A DNA stretch of 64,000 nt from JBBQWZ01 sp038210135 (GTDB lineage Bacteria > Acidobacteriota > Terriglobia > Bryobacterales > Bryobacteraceae), in assembly GCA_038210135.1 (NCBI GenBank), contig JBBQWZ010000014.1:46567-110566 (forward strand). Direction: 5' to 3'. Shown piece by piece: positions 43,575-51,229 of the stretch (the stretch's first letter is position 1; each line of letters opens with the position of its first letter). The notes below the pieces were generated by a model. The model was not told the origin of the DNA. It was given only the letters and a program-made list of their open reading frames with translations, and searched no databases. Position numbers and translations under genes: made by a program.

Positions 43575-44645
43575 CTAACTGGGCTTATCGGAGTAATCGG
43601 GCAGAGCATGAACTCCGGATTTTGGATCGGCACCGGCTTCAAATAACGATAATTGCTCGCCACCGGCCCAGGCATCGGGCAAGCGATGGTCGGGGCGGTG
43701 ATCAAAGCCGTGACGCGCGCGGATGGCGGCGACTCGCTCGGCGATCAGGGCGGGATACTCTCCTTTCAAGTATTTGGTGCGCAAGTAGCGCTCGCGGTAG
43801 CGGCGGACGAGCGAAGGCATATGCTGCTCGAGAAACGGCAGAAACACGGCATAGGAGCTTTCCGACAGGAACAAAATATTCGAGTGGAAGCGGGTGGCTC
43901 CGGCAGCGGCGGCGGCTCGGGCCACGGCGTCGATGCCGCGCTCGCTGTCGTTAATCAAGGGCATGACGGGGGAGCAACCGACACCGACCGGAATGCCTGC
44001 CGCGGTGAGTTTTCCGACGGCATCGAGACGCAAGGATGGCCGGGGCGCATAGGGCTCGATGGCGCGGGCGAGCTTTTCGTCGAGCGTCGTGATCGTCATC
44101 ATGACGCCGATGGTGTTGCGGACGGCGACGGCCTGGAGGAGGTCGATATCGCGGGTAATGAGGTCCGACTTGGTGGTCATCCAGACGCGCCAACTGCCGC
44201 AGGTAGAGAAGACGCGCAGCATTTCGCGGGTGATTCCGAAGCGGCGTTCGGAGGGTTGATAGGGATCGGTGGCGGTTCCGATGGCGATTCCGTCGCCGTA
44301 GGGGATCTTGCGGAGTTCGGCGCGGAAGGCTTCCGGATTCCATTGCTTGGCAAAAATCTGTTCCTCGAACAGGCGGCCGTCACGGAGTTCCATGAACTCG
44401 TGGGTGTAGCGCGCATAGCAATATTTGCAGCCGTATTCGCAGCCTCGATAAGGATTGATGGTCCACTGGAACGGCAGTTTGGGATTAGGGCACTTGCCAA
44501 TGAAGCGGCGAGTTGGCAGGGAATGGTATTCGACGCGACGCTTGGCTTCGAGCAAATCGCCCGAAGCGGCGAGGCGTGCGATGCCGATCAGGTTATCCCG
44601 ATTCGTGAGGGCCACCGGGCTATATTCGCCTTTTGTTCGCCTCAT
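43575..44645 (-). CDS. Radical SAM protein (SplB-like/PA0069 group)
   Basis: Started at MRRTKGEYSPVALTNRD (ATG 44645) it has 356 residues. The iron-sulphur cluster cysteines are Cys69, Cys73 and Cys76 in YRGCEYGCKYCYARYTHEFM. The GTATDPYQPSERRFGITREML segment and TKSDLITRDIDLL are typical of the SplB-related PA0069-type group. Such enzymes generate a 5'-deoxyadenosyl radical; members include photoproduct lyases, but most are uncharacterised. The C-terminus carries an extra 40 residues ending in LSLFEAGADPKSG. It is followed after 7 bases by the pentapeptide-repeat gene. Confidence 0.86.
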   Translation of the reverse strand: MRRTKGEYSPVALTNRDNLIGIARLAASGDLLEAKRRVEYHSLPTRRFIGKCPNPKLPFQWTINPYRGCEYGCKYCYARYTHEFMELRDGRLFEEQIFAKQWNPEAFRAELRKIPYGDGIAIGTATDPYQPSERRFGITREMLRVFSTCGSWRVWMTTKSDLITRDIDLLQAVAVRNTIGVMMTITTLDEKLARAIEPYAPRPSLRLDAVGKLTAAGIPVGVGCSPVMPLINDSERGIDAVARAAAAAGATRFHSNILFLSESSYAVFLPFLEQHMPSLVRRYRERYLRTKYLKGEYPALIAERVAAIRARHGFDHRPDHRLPDAWAGGEQLSLFEAGADPKSGVHALPDYSDKPS

Positions 44646-44883
44646 GTCAAGAGTCTCGCGTCGCTTGACGGGCTGAGGGCGAGATCCTGGCGCTTGGCAC
44701 GCGGGATGAAAACATGTGGTTTGGCCCGTTGCCATGTTGAATTTTGCGAGTATATCCAGCGGTATCCACAGGCTAAAGCCCTGCTTAACGGCGCTTTACC
44801 GGCTTGCAACCGTCATTGGCCGATCCACCATCGGCTCGCGGAAGGCATGCTGCTACTATCGCAGTGGGAGAAAAGGTCAGCAC

Positions 44884-45666
44884 ATGCGACCCGAAGATTT
44901 CGATCGACTCGGTAGACGGATTCGCACCAGCGGGATGCCGGGGTTTTTCATCAACCGACGCCAGAATAAGCGCAGCGGCATCCTGTTTGGCATCGTGCTG
45001 ACGGTGGCCGGAGTCGCGATGCTGCTGGATAATCTTGGATTCGTCGAGTTTCGCGACCTCTGGCAATATTGGCCGGTGATTCTGATCGCGATGGGAGTGG
45101 GGCGCGTGGTGGCGGCCCGGCGGCCGAGCGGCTGGATCTGGGGCGGGCTCTTCATCGTGGCGGGCGGGCTGCTGCTGGCTCGCAATCTGCATTTTCTGAA
45201 CTTCCACGTGGATGGACGGCTGGTCGGTCCGCTGCTGCTAATTGGCTTTGGGTTGATGATGCTGGTACGGGCACTGGAGCGTTCGCATTATAAGGAAGGC
45301 GACACGGCATGCAGTAGCACGGTGTCCGAGGGAACGCTGAGCGAGTACGCGATCTTTACCGGGACCAAGCGCAGGGTCCGCGCACAATTCGAAGGTGGCG
45401 ATCTGTTTGCGATGTTCGGCGGGATCGACATCGATATGCGCGACGCTGTGATGGCGGGTCCGCAGGCGAACCTGGACATTCAAGCGATGTTTGGCGGCGT
45501 CGAGCTGCGGGTGCCCGAATCGTGGATTGTCGATCTTCGCGGCATGGCGCTGTTCGGCGGCTACGACGACAAGACAGTTCCGCCGCGGGCCGAAGAGGGC
45601 AAGGTTCCGCCGCGGCTGATCATCACCGGGCACGCGTTGTTTGGCGGCATCTCCATTCGTAACTAG
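44884..45666 (+). CDS. LiaF-like membrane protein
   Basis: A 260-residue protein starting MRPEDFDRLGRRIRTSG (ATG 44884). It has four membrane helices in the first 145 residues, including RSGILFGIVLTVAGVAMLLDNLGFVEF, YWPVILIAMGVG and GPLLLIGFGLMMLVRAL, the LiaI/LiaF-TM layout. The C-terminal 100 residues form a repeated beta domain with AMFGGIDIDMRDAVMAG, AMFGGVELRVPESW and ALFGGYDDKTVPP, the signature of the LiaF C-terminal domain. LiaF proteins restrain the LiaRS envelope-stress system in Firmicutes. Here the gene is 14 bases before a LytS-like kinase and its regulator, so a similar sensing role is plausible. Confidence 0.85.
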   Translation: MRPEDFDRLGRRIRTSGMPGFFINRRQNKRSGILFGIVLTVAGVAMLLDNLGFVEFRDLWQYWPVILIAMGVGRVVAARRPSGWIWGGLFIVAGGLLLARNLHFLNFHVDGRLVGPLLLIGFGLMMLVRALERSHYKEGDTACSSTVSEGTLSEYAIFTGTKRRVRAQFEGGDLFAMFGGIDIDMRDAVMAGPQANLDIQAMFGGVELRVPESWIVDLRGMALFGGYDDKTVPPRAEEGKVPPRLIITGHALFGGISIRN

Positions 45667-45680
45667 GGGCGCCCTAGACC

Positions 45681-46733
45681 ATGCATCCGATCCTCGAACG
45701 GCGAGTCCGGCTATCGTTTTATTTGCTCGCCTGGAGCATGCCGCTGGTCTTGCTGGCGTTCCTGCTGGCGACTCTCGGATCGCTAGGATGGATCGAAGCC
45801 ATCGAACTGGCGATCCCGTTGTGCGCATTCTATGCGTTTTGCTGCCTAACGCCGTGGTATTTGTGCCGGTCGCTGCCGCTGACCAATGCGCAGCCGGCGC
45901 GGCTGATCGGGCACCACGGCGGGGCGGCGGTGATTGCGGCGATGTTCTGGGTGCTGCTGGCTTTGGCGCTGGCGTACGCGGTTTCCGACATGACGCCTTC
46001 GCCGTCGGGGGTTCCGTTTTACTTGCGCGTGCGGGCACAGGCTCCGATGCTGTTCGGGGTGGGCGTTTTGCTGTACGCGATCGCGGTGATCGGGCATTAT
46101 GCGTGGATCGCGATCGAAGATTCACGGCAGGCGGCGCTGCTGGCTCGCGAAGCCGAGTTGCGCGCGTTGAAGGCGCAAATCAATCCGCATTTTTTGTTCA
46201 ACAGCCTGAATTCGATTTCGGCTTTGACGACGGTGGATCCTTCGCGGGCGCGCGACATGTGCCTGCGGCTTTCAGACTTCCTGCGATCGACGTTGGGCCT
46301 GGGACAGAAGGAATCGATTCCGTGGCCGGAAGAACTGGCGCTGGCGCGGACGTATCTCGAAGTGGAGCAAGTGCGTTTCGGCAAACGGCTGCAGGTGGAA
46401 TATGACGTCGCGCCGGAGTGCGAACGCTGCTTGGTACCTCCGCTGGTTTTGCAGCCACTAGTTGAGAATGCGGTGAAGCATGGCATCGCGACGATGGTGG
46501 AAGGCGGGGTGATCCGCATTCAAGCGCGCGCGGGGAACGACCTGCTGCGGGTGGTGATCGAGAACGACTTCGATCCGGATGCGCCGATTCCGCGGCGCAG
46601 CGGACTGGGCCTGAAGAATGTTCGCGAGCGCATCGAGGCGCGCTATGGAAAGAGCGGCCAGTTTACTTCGCGGTCGGAGAACAACCGGTTCCGTGTCGAG
46701 TTGCTCCTTCCCACTGAAATTGAGGAAGCTTAG
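45681..46733 (+). CDS. LytS/YehU-type sensor histidine kinase
   Basis: A 350-residue membrane kinase. Four helices fill residues 12-145, with no large extracytoplasmic sensor domain. The His_kinase domain follows: phosphoacceptor His170 in LKAQINPHFLFNSLNSISALTTVDP. The ATPase part has PPLVLQPLVENAVKHGIATMVEGG and RRSGLGLKNVRERIEARYG. The short sensor means stimulus is likely detected within the membrane or by the LiaF-like protein encoded before it. The regulator gene starts 9 bases later. The natural partner of this kinase class is a LytTR response regulator, exactly what follows. Confidence 0.93.
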   Translation: MHPILERRVRLSFYLLAWSMPLVLLAFLLATLGSLGWIEAIELAIPLCAFYAFCCLTPWYLCRSLPLTNAQPARLIGHHGGAAVIAAMFWVLLALALAYAVSDMTPSPSGVPFYLRVRAQAPMLFGVGVLLYAIAVIGHYAWIAIEDSRQAALLAREAELRALKAQINPHFLFNSLNSISALTTVDPSRARDMCLRLSDFLRSTLGLGQKESIPWPEELALARTYLEVEQVRFGKRLQVEYDVAPECERCLVPPLVLQPLVENAVKHGIATMVEGGVIRIQARAGNDLLRVVIENDFDPDAPIPRRSGLGLKNVRERIEARYGKSGQFTSRSENNRFRVELLLPTEIEEA

Positions 46734-46742
46734 AGAGACCCG

Positions 46743-48395
46743 ATGCAGCCTGGAGACCAGATCAGCCACTATCGCGTGCTCGAGCAACTTGGCTCGGGTG
46801 GCATGGGCGCGGTATGGCTTGCCGAGGACATCCGACTGCAACGCAAAGTCGCGCTGAAGGTACTGCTGGCGAAGGTCGCCGAAGATGCAGTGGCGCGGGA
46901 GCGATTCGCGCGCGAAGCACGGGCGGCGTCGGCGCTAAGCCATCCGAACATCGCGCATCTATACGAAATCGGCGACGAGAACGGCGTGTTTTTCCTGGTG
47001 ATGGAATACGTCGAAGGCGAGTCGTTGCAGCAGAGGGTGAAGGATCATCCGCTGCCGGTGGCTGACATCCTTGCACTGGGCGCGCAGATCGCGGACGCTC
47101 TCGACGATGCGCACTCGAAGGGCATTATCCATCGCGATATCAAGCCGCCGAATATCATGATTACGCCGCGGGGCCACGCGAAGGTTCTGGATTTCGGGCT
47201 CGCGAAGGTGCTGCCGCCGAAGCCCGAAGAACGGCTGGATTCAAGCGCGGATACGCGGCTGTTGACCAGCGCGGGAACGATGCTGGGCACGGCGCAATAC
47301 ATGAGTCCGGAGCAGGCGATGGGGCGCGAAGTGGATACGCGGAGCGACCTGTTCAGCCTGGGCTGCCTGCTGTATTACATGGCGACAGGGCGGCTGGCGT
47401 TTCCGGGCGATACGGCGCAGGAGGTACTGGCGAAGCTGCTGCAGTCCCAACCGGAGGCGATCGGGCGGCTGAATTACGAGGTTCCGGAGACGCTCGATCG
47501 GATCATTCGCAAGTGCCTGGAGAAGGATCGCGAGAATCGCTACCAGTCGGCGCGGGAAGTGATGATCGACTTGCGGGGATTGTCGCGTGAGGCTCCGGCG
47601 GCGCTGTCGTCGGGACAGGGCCGGGCGGCGGCGGCGATCCGCACGGTGATTGTGGACGACGAGGATCTGGCGCGCGGACTGTTGCGCGAATTCCTGCGGA
47701 GTTCTCCGGACGTGACGGTGATCGCGGAGTGCGCGAACGGGTTCGAAGCGGTGAAGGTGATCGGCGAGACGAAGCCGGACCTGGTGTTCCTGGACGTCCA
47801 GATGCCGAAGCTGGATGGCTTTGAAGTGCTGGAGTTGATCGATCGCGACGTCGCGGTGGTGTTCACGACGGCGTACGACCAATACGCGATGAAGGCGTTC
47901 GACGCGCACGCGGTGGATTATTTGTTGAAGCCGTTCAGCCAGGATCGGCTGCAGACGGCGTTGGGCCGGGCGCGTTCACGCATCGAGCAGCAGAACGCGA
48001 AGACGGCTCCTGTGGCTGCGCCGGTTGCGGCTCCGGAATTGGCGGTGGCGGCGAGATCGCCGGAGAATCAGCCGCAGAGGTTAGTGGTGAAGGACGGCTC
48101 GAAAGTCCACATCATTCCGCTGGAGAAGCTGGATTACATCGAGGCGCAGGACGACTATATTGCGCTCCACAGTGAGAAGCGCAGCTTCCTGAAGCAGCAG
48201 ACGATTTCCAGTGTGGAGGCGATTCTGGATCCGCAAAAGTTCGTGCGGATCCATCGGTCGCACATTGTGAATCTGGAGCGGATCGCGCGGATCGAGCCGT
48301 ATACGAAGGATTCGCGAGTGGTGGTGTTGAAGGATGGGACGCAGTTGCCGGTAAGCCGGTCCGGCTACGTGCGGTTGAAGGAATTGCTGGGGTAA
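46743..48395 (+). CDS. Ser/Thr protein kinase-receiver-LytTR fusion regulator
   Basis: One 550-residue open frame joins three signalling domains. Residues 1-280 are a complete Hanks-type kinase: LGSGGMGAVW, VALK (Lys39), HRDIKPPN (Asp132), DFG (Asp150) and MSPEQ. Residues 299-405 are a receiver domain with phosphoacceptor Asp351 in LVFLDVQMPKLDGF, acidic residues 305-308 and Lys396 in LKPFSQ. Residues 447-548 are a LytTR DNA-binding domain (LEKLDYIEAQDDYIALHSEKRSFL, FVRIHRSHIVN). An Ala/Pro-rich linker (421-446) joins the last two. No transmembrane segment is visible, so the kinase is cytoplasmic. All catalytic residues are intact. The LytS kinase before it should phosphorylate Asp351; the role of the fused kinase is unknown. 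Confidence 0.95.
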   Translation: MQPGDQISHYRVLEQLGSGGMGAVWLAEDIRLQRKVALKVLLAKVAEDAVARERFAREARAASALSHPNIAHLYEIGDENGVFFLVMEYVEGESLQQRVKDHPLPVADILALGAQIADALDDAHSKGIIHRDIKPPNIMITPRGHAKVLDFGLAKVLPPKPEERLDSSADTRLLTSAGTMLGTAQYMSPEQAMGREVDTRSDLFSLGCLLYYMATGRLAFPGDTAQEVLAKLLQSQPEAIGRLNYEVPETLDRIIRKCLEKDRENRYQSAREVMIDLRGLSREAPAALSSGQGRAAAAIRTVIVDDEDLARGLLREFLRSSPDVTVIAECANGFEAVKVIGETKPDLVFLDVQMPKLDGFEVLELIDRDVAVVFTTAYDQYAMKAFDAHAVDYLLKPFSQDRLQTALGRARSRIEQQNAKTAPVAAPVAAPELAVAARSPENQPQRLVVKDGSKVHIIPLEKLDYIEAQDDYIALHSEKRSFLKQQTISSVEAILDPQKFVRIHRSHIVNLERIARIEPYTKDSRVVVLKDGTQLPVSRSGYVRLKELLG

Positions 48396-48511
48396 GGGCT
48401 CTCTGGTTGTATTGGTATGGGGCGCTAAGCACTTACTTCGCTCGGGCTTCGCCTTGCTTTGTGCGCGCTTCGACTACTCGATTATTGCTCGGAGCTGCGG
48501 ATTGAATGGTT

Positions 48512-48597
48512 TCCGCTCCCTCACGGTCGCGGTTCGGTGTTGGGTCGAACTACGGACGGCGCTTGGTCCACAGGCGGCGCTGGCGGCCTAGTTCGAC
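48512..48597. repeat. Inverted copy of the dispersed repeat plus a 9-bp inverted repeat
   Basis: Bases 48512-48537 are the complement of the repeat copy at 10970-10992 (CCGCTCCCTCACGGTCGCGG). Directly after it, GTCGAACTA (48544-48552) pairs with TAGTTCGAC (48589-48597) around 36 bases. The wider stretch 48396-48785 between genes holds these repeats, one short possible gene and nothing else I can name. Confidence 0.55.
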
Positions 48598-48687
48598 GCA
48601 CTTGCGGCGCGAATATGTGCGTTGAGTCGCGACCGAGATCACGGCGAAGCACGCGAGTAGCAGCCAGGTTGCGAGTTGGAACGTCAT
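48550..48687 (-). CDS. Possible 45-residue membrane peptide
   Basis: ATG 48687 opens a 46-codon frame whose first 20 residues (MTFQLATWLLLACFAVISVA) form a convincing membrane segment, followed by a basic tail (RRKCVELGRQRRLWTKRRP). A weak binding site AAGGG sits 7 bases upstream. The 3' third overlaps the inverted repeat at 48544-48597, which lowers the chance that it is real. It may simply be an open stretch in repeat-bearing intergenic DNA. Confidence 0.25.
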   Translation of the reverse strand: MTFQLATWLLLACFAVISVATQRTYSRRKCVELGRQRRLWTKRRP

Positions 48688-48785
48688 TGTTTTGCCCTTC
48701 GCCTATACACGCGCAAACGCGCGGAAAACAGATCAGGGAATTTTGAAAAATCCACCCATCCTTAATTGGTTGCTGGCGGAGCGGC

Positions 48786-48980
48786 TTAGCCTTCGCTTCC
48801 GATGATGTCAAGATCTCCATTCCATTCCAACTTCCCGCGAAACTTGCGAATCTTCGCTTGCTCTTCCAGACGGACCAAAGTGCGCAAAGCAAGTTCCACG
48901 ACCTCGCTCGGGGTTTTCGCGCCGGCGAGACGCAGAGCCTCTCGAAGAAGGGCATCGTCGATGGCAATTGTCGTTCGCAT
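48786..48980 (-). CDS. Orphan VapB-type antitoxin
   Basis: A 64-residue protein starting MRTTIAIDDALLREALRLAGAKTPSEVVELALRTLVRLEEQAKIRKFRG. The MRTTI(A/N)IDDxLLxEAxxLxGxxTxxEVVexALRxLV pattern is the ribbon-helix-helix of VapB antitoxins associated with PIN toxins. The expected vapC gene would follow immediately on the same strand; the 100 bases after the stop contain no PIN-domain reading frame. The C-terminal WNGDLDIIGSEG is the usual antitoxin tail. The gene lies 35 bases downstream of cpaF. It could be a decoy or relic. Confidence 0.75.
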   Translation of the reverse strand: MRTTIAIDDALLREALRLAGAKTPSEVVELALRTLVRLEEQAKIRKFRGKLEWNGDLDIIGSEG

Positions 48981-49015
48981 CGGATGTGCACTCTTGGGCT
49001 GCTCGACGGATCCTC

Positions 49016-50350
49016 CTACAGATTGACGTCCATCACTTCGTCGAAGATGGCGGGCGGGACGTTGATTCCGCTGATTCGGAGGCGTTCGAGGATGCGCGGG
49101 GCGTTGCCAGCGAACTTGAAGCGGCCCTGGACTTTGCCGGTGTCGGTGACGCCGGTGCGTTCGAAGAAGAAAATATCCTGCACATCGATGCGCTCGTCTT
49201 TGACGCCGAGAACTTCGGAGATGTTGATGATCTTGCGGGTTCCATCCTGCATGCGCGTAACCTGGACGACCATTTTGATGGCACTGGCGAGTTGCTGAAG
49301 AATGACGCGCGAGGGGATCTCGATATCCGACATGAGGACCATGGCTTCGAGGCGTGAGAACGCATCGCGCGGGGTGTTCGCGTGGATGGTGGTCATGGAG
49401 CCTTCGACGCCGGTGTTCATGGCCTGCAACATGTCGAGGGCTTCGCCGCCGCGGCACTCACCGACGATGATGCGATCGGGCCGCATGCGAAGCGCGGTGC
49501 GGACGAGTTGGCGCTGATTGATGCCGCCTTCTTTATTCAGATTTGGCGGACGGGTTTCAAACTTGACGACGTGGCGCTGTTGGAGCTGCAACTCGGCGGT
49601 GTCCTCGATGGTGACGATGCGTTCGTCTTCGGGGATGAAGCGCGACAGCGCGTTCAGGGTGGTGGTTTTCCCGGAACCGGTGCCACCGGAAATCAGGATG
49701 GTGGATTTCGCCTGCACGCAGGCGGCGAGGAAGCGCAGCATGCCGGACATCAGCGTTTTGTTGGCGATCATCTCGTCGGAGGTGATGACGTGGCGGCCAA
49801 AACGGCGGATGGAGAGGGCGGGTCCTTCGAGGGCGAGCGGCGGAATGATGGCGTTGACGCGGGAGCCGTCGGCGAGGCGGGCATCGACGATGGGTTGAGC
49901 TTCGTCGACGCGGCGTCCGACCTGCGAGACAATCTTTTCGATGATGTGGAGCAGGTGGGCGTTGTCCTTGAAGCGGACCGGCGAGCGGGAAAGCTTGCCG
50001 TTACGCTCGACGTAGACGCGGTCGAAGGAGTTCACCAGGATGTCGGAGATGCTGGGCTCTTTGAGCAGCGTTTCGAGGGGGCCGAGTCCGAGAGTCTCGT
50101 CGAGGATTTCCTCGATGATTTTGTTCTGTTCGGCGGTGGTCATGGGAACGCGCTCGTCGTCGAGCAGGCGTTCGACGACGCGGCCGATTTCGGCGCGGAG
50201 GCGCTCCTTGGGGATGGAGGAAACGCGTTCGAGGTTGAGGACGGTAATCAGCTTGCGATGGATTTCGCTTTTGAGGTCGAAGTAGCGGTCGGCGGCGGTA
50301 GTGCGGGAAGGCGCGGGCGGGCGGAGGTTGGATCCCATCGAGGACTTCAT
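49016..50350 (-). CDS. cpaF: CpaF/TadA-type secretion ATPase
   Basis: Type IV/Tad pilus-type secretion ATPase. Started at MKSSMGSNLRPPAPSRTTA (ATG 50350) it has 444 residues. Motifs: LGLGPLETLLKEPSISDILVN (N-terminal), LISGGTGSGKTTTLNALSRFIPEDERIVTIEDTAELQL (Walker A and the Asp box), RMRPDRIIVGECRGGEALDMLQAMNTGVEGSMTTIHANTPRDAFSRLEAMVLMSD (His box). These are characteristic of CpaF. None of the other tad/cpa genes (TadB, TadC, CpaB, CpaC, CpaE, Flp) is in the window, so it is either isolated or part of a cluster cut elsewhere; both neighbours here are unrelated. Confidence 0.93.
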   Translation of the reverse strand: MKSSMGSNLRPPAPSRTTAADRYFDLKSEIHRKLITVLNLERVSSIPKERLRAEIGRVVERLLDDERVPMTTAEQNKIIEEILDETLGLGPLETLLKEPSISDILVNSFDRVYVERNGKLSRSPVRFKDNAHLLHIIEKIVSQVGRRVDEAQPIVDARLADGSRVNAIIPPLALEGPALSIRRFGRHVITSDEMIANKTLMSGMLRFLAACVQAKSTILISGGTGSGKTTTLNALSRFIPEDERIVTIEDTAELQLQQRHVVKFETRPPNLNKEGGINQRQLVRTALRMRPDRIIVGECRGGEALDMLQAMNTGVEGSMTTIHANTPRDAFSRLEAMVLMSDIEIPSRVILQQLASAIKMVVQVTRMQDGTRKIINISEVLGVKDERIDVQDIFFFERTGVTDTGKVQGRFKFAGNAPRILERLRISGINVPPAIFDEVMDVNL

Positions 50351-50463
50351 TATACGCGCGGGCCCTTGCTTGAATTCGATGATGGCACTAAGTGCGCGGC
50401 ACTTCGTGCCGGTTCGACACCGCGGTTTGCGGTTTGGCTGAGTGCGGGCTGACGAATCCGGGT

Positions 50464-50551
50464 CCCCGCCCTGACGGGCGGGGCTATAGGGCGGGGGCAG
50501 TTTACAGTTGGTGACGGTGGCGCGGTCCCGTCGCTTACGCTCCGGGTTCAA
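50464..50551. repeat. GC-rich hairpin and a dispersed-repeat copy
   Basis: Bases 50464-50483 are a perfect 8-bp stem (CCCCGCCC/GGGCGGGG) with a 4-base loop, without a U-run on either strand. At 50521-50551 is an inverted relative of the repeats at 19205 and 19264 (core, in complement, GAGCGTAAGCGACGGGACC). They fill most of the 227-base gap between the cpaF start and the next gene. Confidence 0.6.
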
Positions 50552-50577
50552 GGCGGGTAGTGGTGGTACGGAGGGTT

Positions 50578-51069
50578 CTACTGCTTTTTCAGGGTGTAAA
50601 TGAAGTTGTTGAGGCCGAAGGTGGTGGTGTTGGGGTCGATGTAGTGCCAGTCGAGTTCGGTTTCGCAGCCGGTTTCGACGGTTTTCCAGGGTCCGCCCTG
50701 GAAGCCTATTTTTTCGGCCAGCTTGGCGGGATCGACGGATTGATTTTTCCGCTGCATTTCGCCGAAGCCGCCTTGAAAGAGCATGTCCGCTGGATAGCTT
50801 TTGACGACGTACTTGGGGTGCATACAGGCAATCTGACGGGGTCCCAGGATGGCATCTTTCTTAAAGATGACGGTTTGACCCACGAGGATTTTCTTCTCCG
50901 GCAGGTACGGCTTGTAGCCGTCTTTGTTACCGGGTTCGGCCCAAGGGGCGACGGTGGCGTCGGTAATCTTCCAGGAGCCCAGGTAGAAGGCGTCGGCCGC
51001 GCCTGCGGGCGCGGCGAGGGCGGCGGCCAGCGCGAGCGCGGTCAAGAAAGTAGCGGTGAATCGAAACAT
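50578..51069 (-). CDS. Exported protein of unknown function
   Basis: Best start is ATG 51069 (MFRFTATFLTALALAAALAAPAGAADA), 8 bases after GGAG; ATG codons at 51075 and 51096 are also in frame. It has 163 residues with a clear signal peptide cleaved near AGAA/DA. The mature part includes SWKITDATVAPWAEPGNKDGYKPYLPEKKILVGQTVIFKKDAILGPRQIACMHPKYVVKSYPADMLFQGGFG. Two Cys (ACMHP and ETGCE) could form a disulphide. I recognise no domain. It stands alone between cpaF and the OPT gene. Confidence 0.7.
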   Translation of the reverse strand: MFRFTATFLTALALAAALAAPAGAADAFYLGSWKITDATVAPWAEPGNKDGYKPYLPEKKILVGQTVIFKKDAILGPRQIACMHPKYVVKSYPADMLFQGGFGEMQRKNQSVDPAKLAEKIGFQGGPWKTVETGCETELDWHYIDPNTTTFGLNNFIYTLKKQ

Positions 51070-51229
51070 GAACATAACTCCGTGACGGGCGATCACTAAC
51101 GGTTCGCCTCCGAATTCAAGGAGGCGGCAAGCGCCGTCGATATTACAGGCGGGAAGCAGGTGGAAATTCGCTCATCCGTTGGGAGCGAATGGCGGCGAAT
51201 GATATGATCGTGCGGTTGGACGGAACCTC

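Noticed and set aside
46743..48395. Possibility that the kinase-receiver-LytTR protein is two genes fused by a sequencing error
   Set aside because: The frame is open throughout, the linkers are ordinary and base composition is even; I see no stop or start near the joint at residue 290. Reads would still be needed to exclude it fully.
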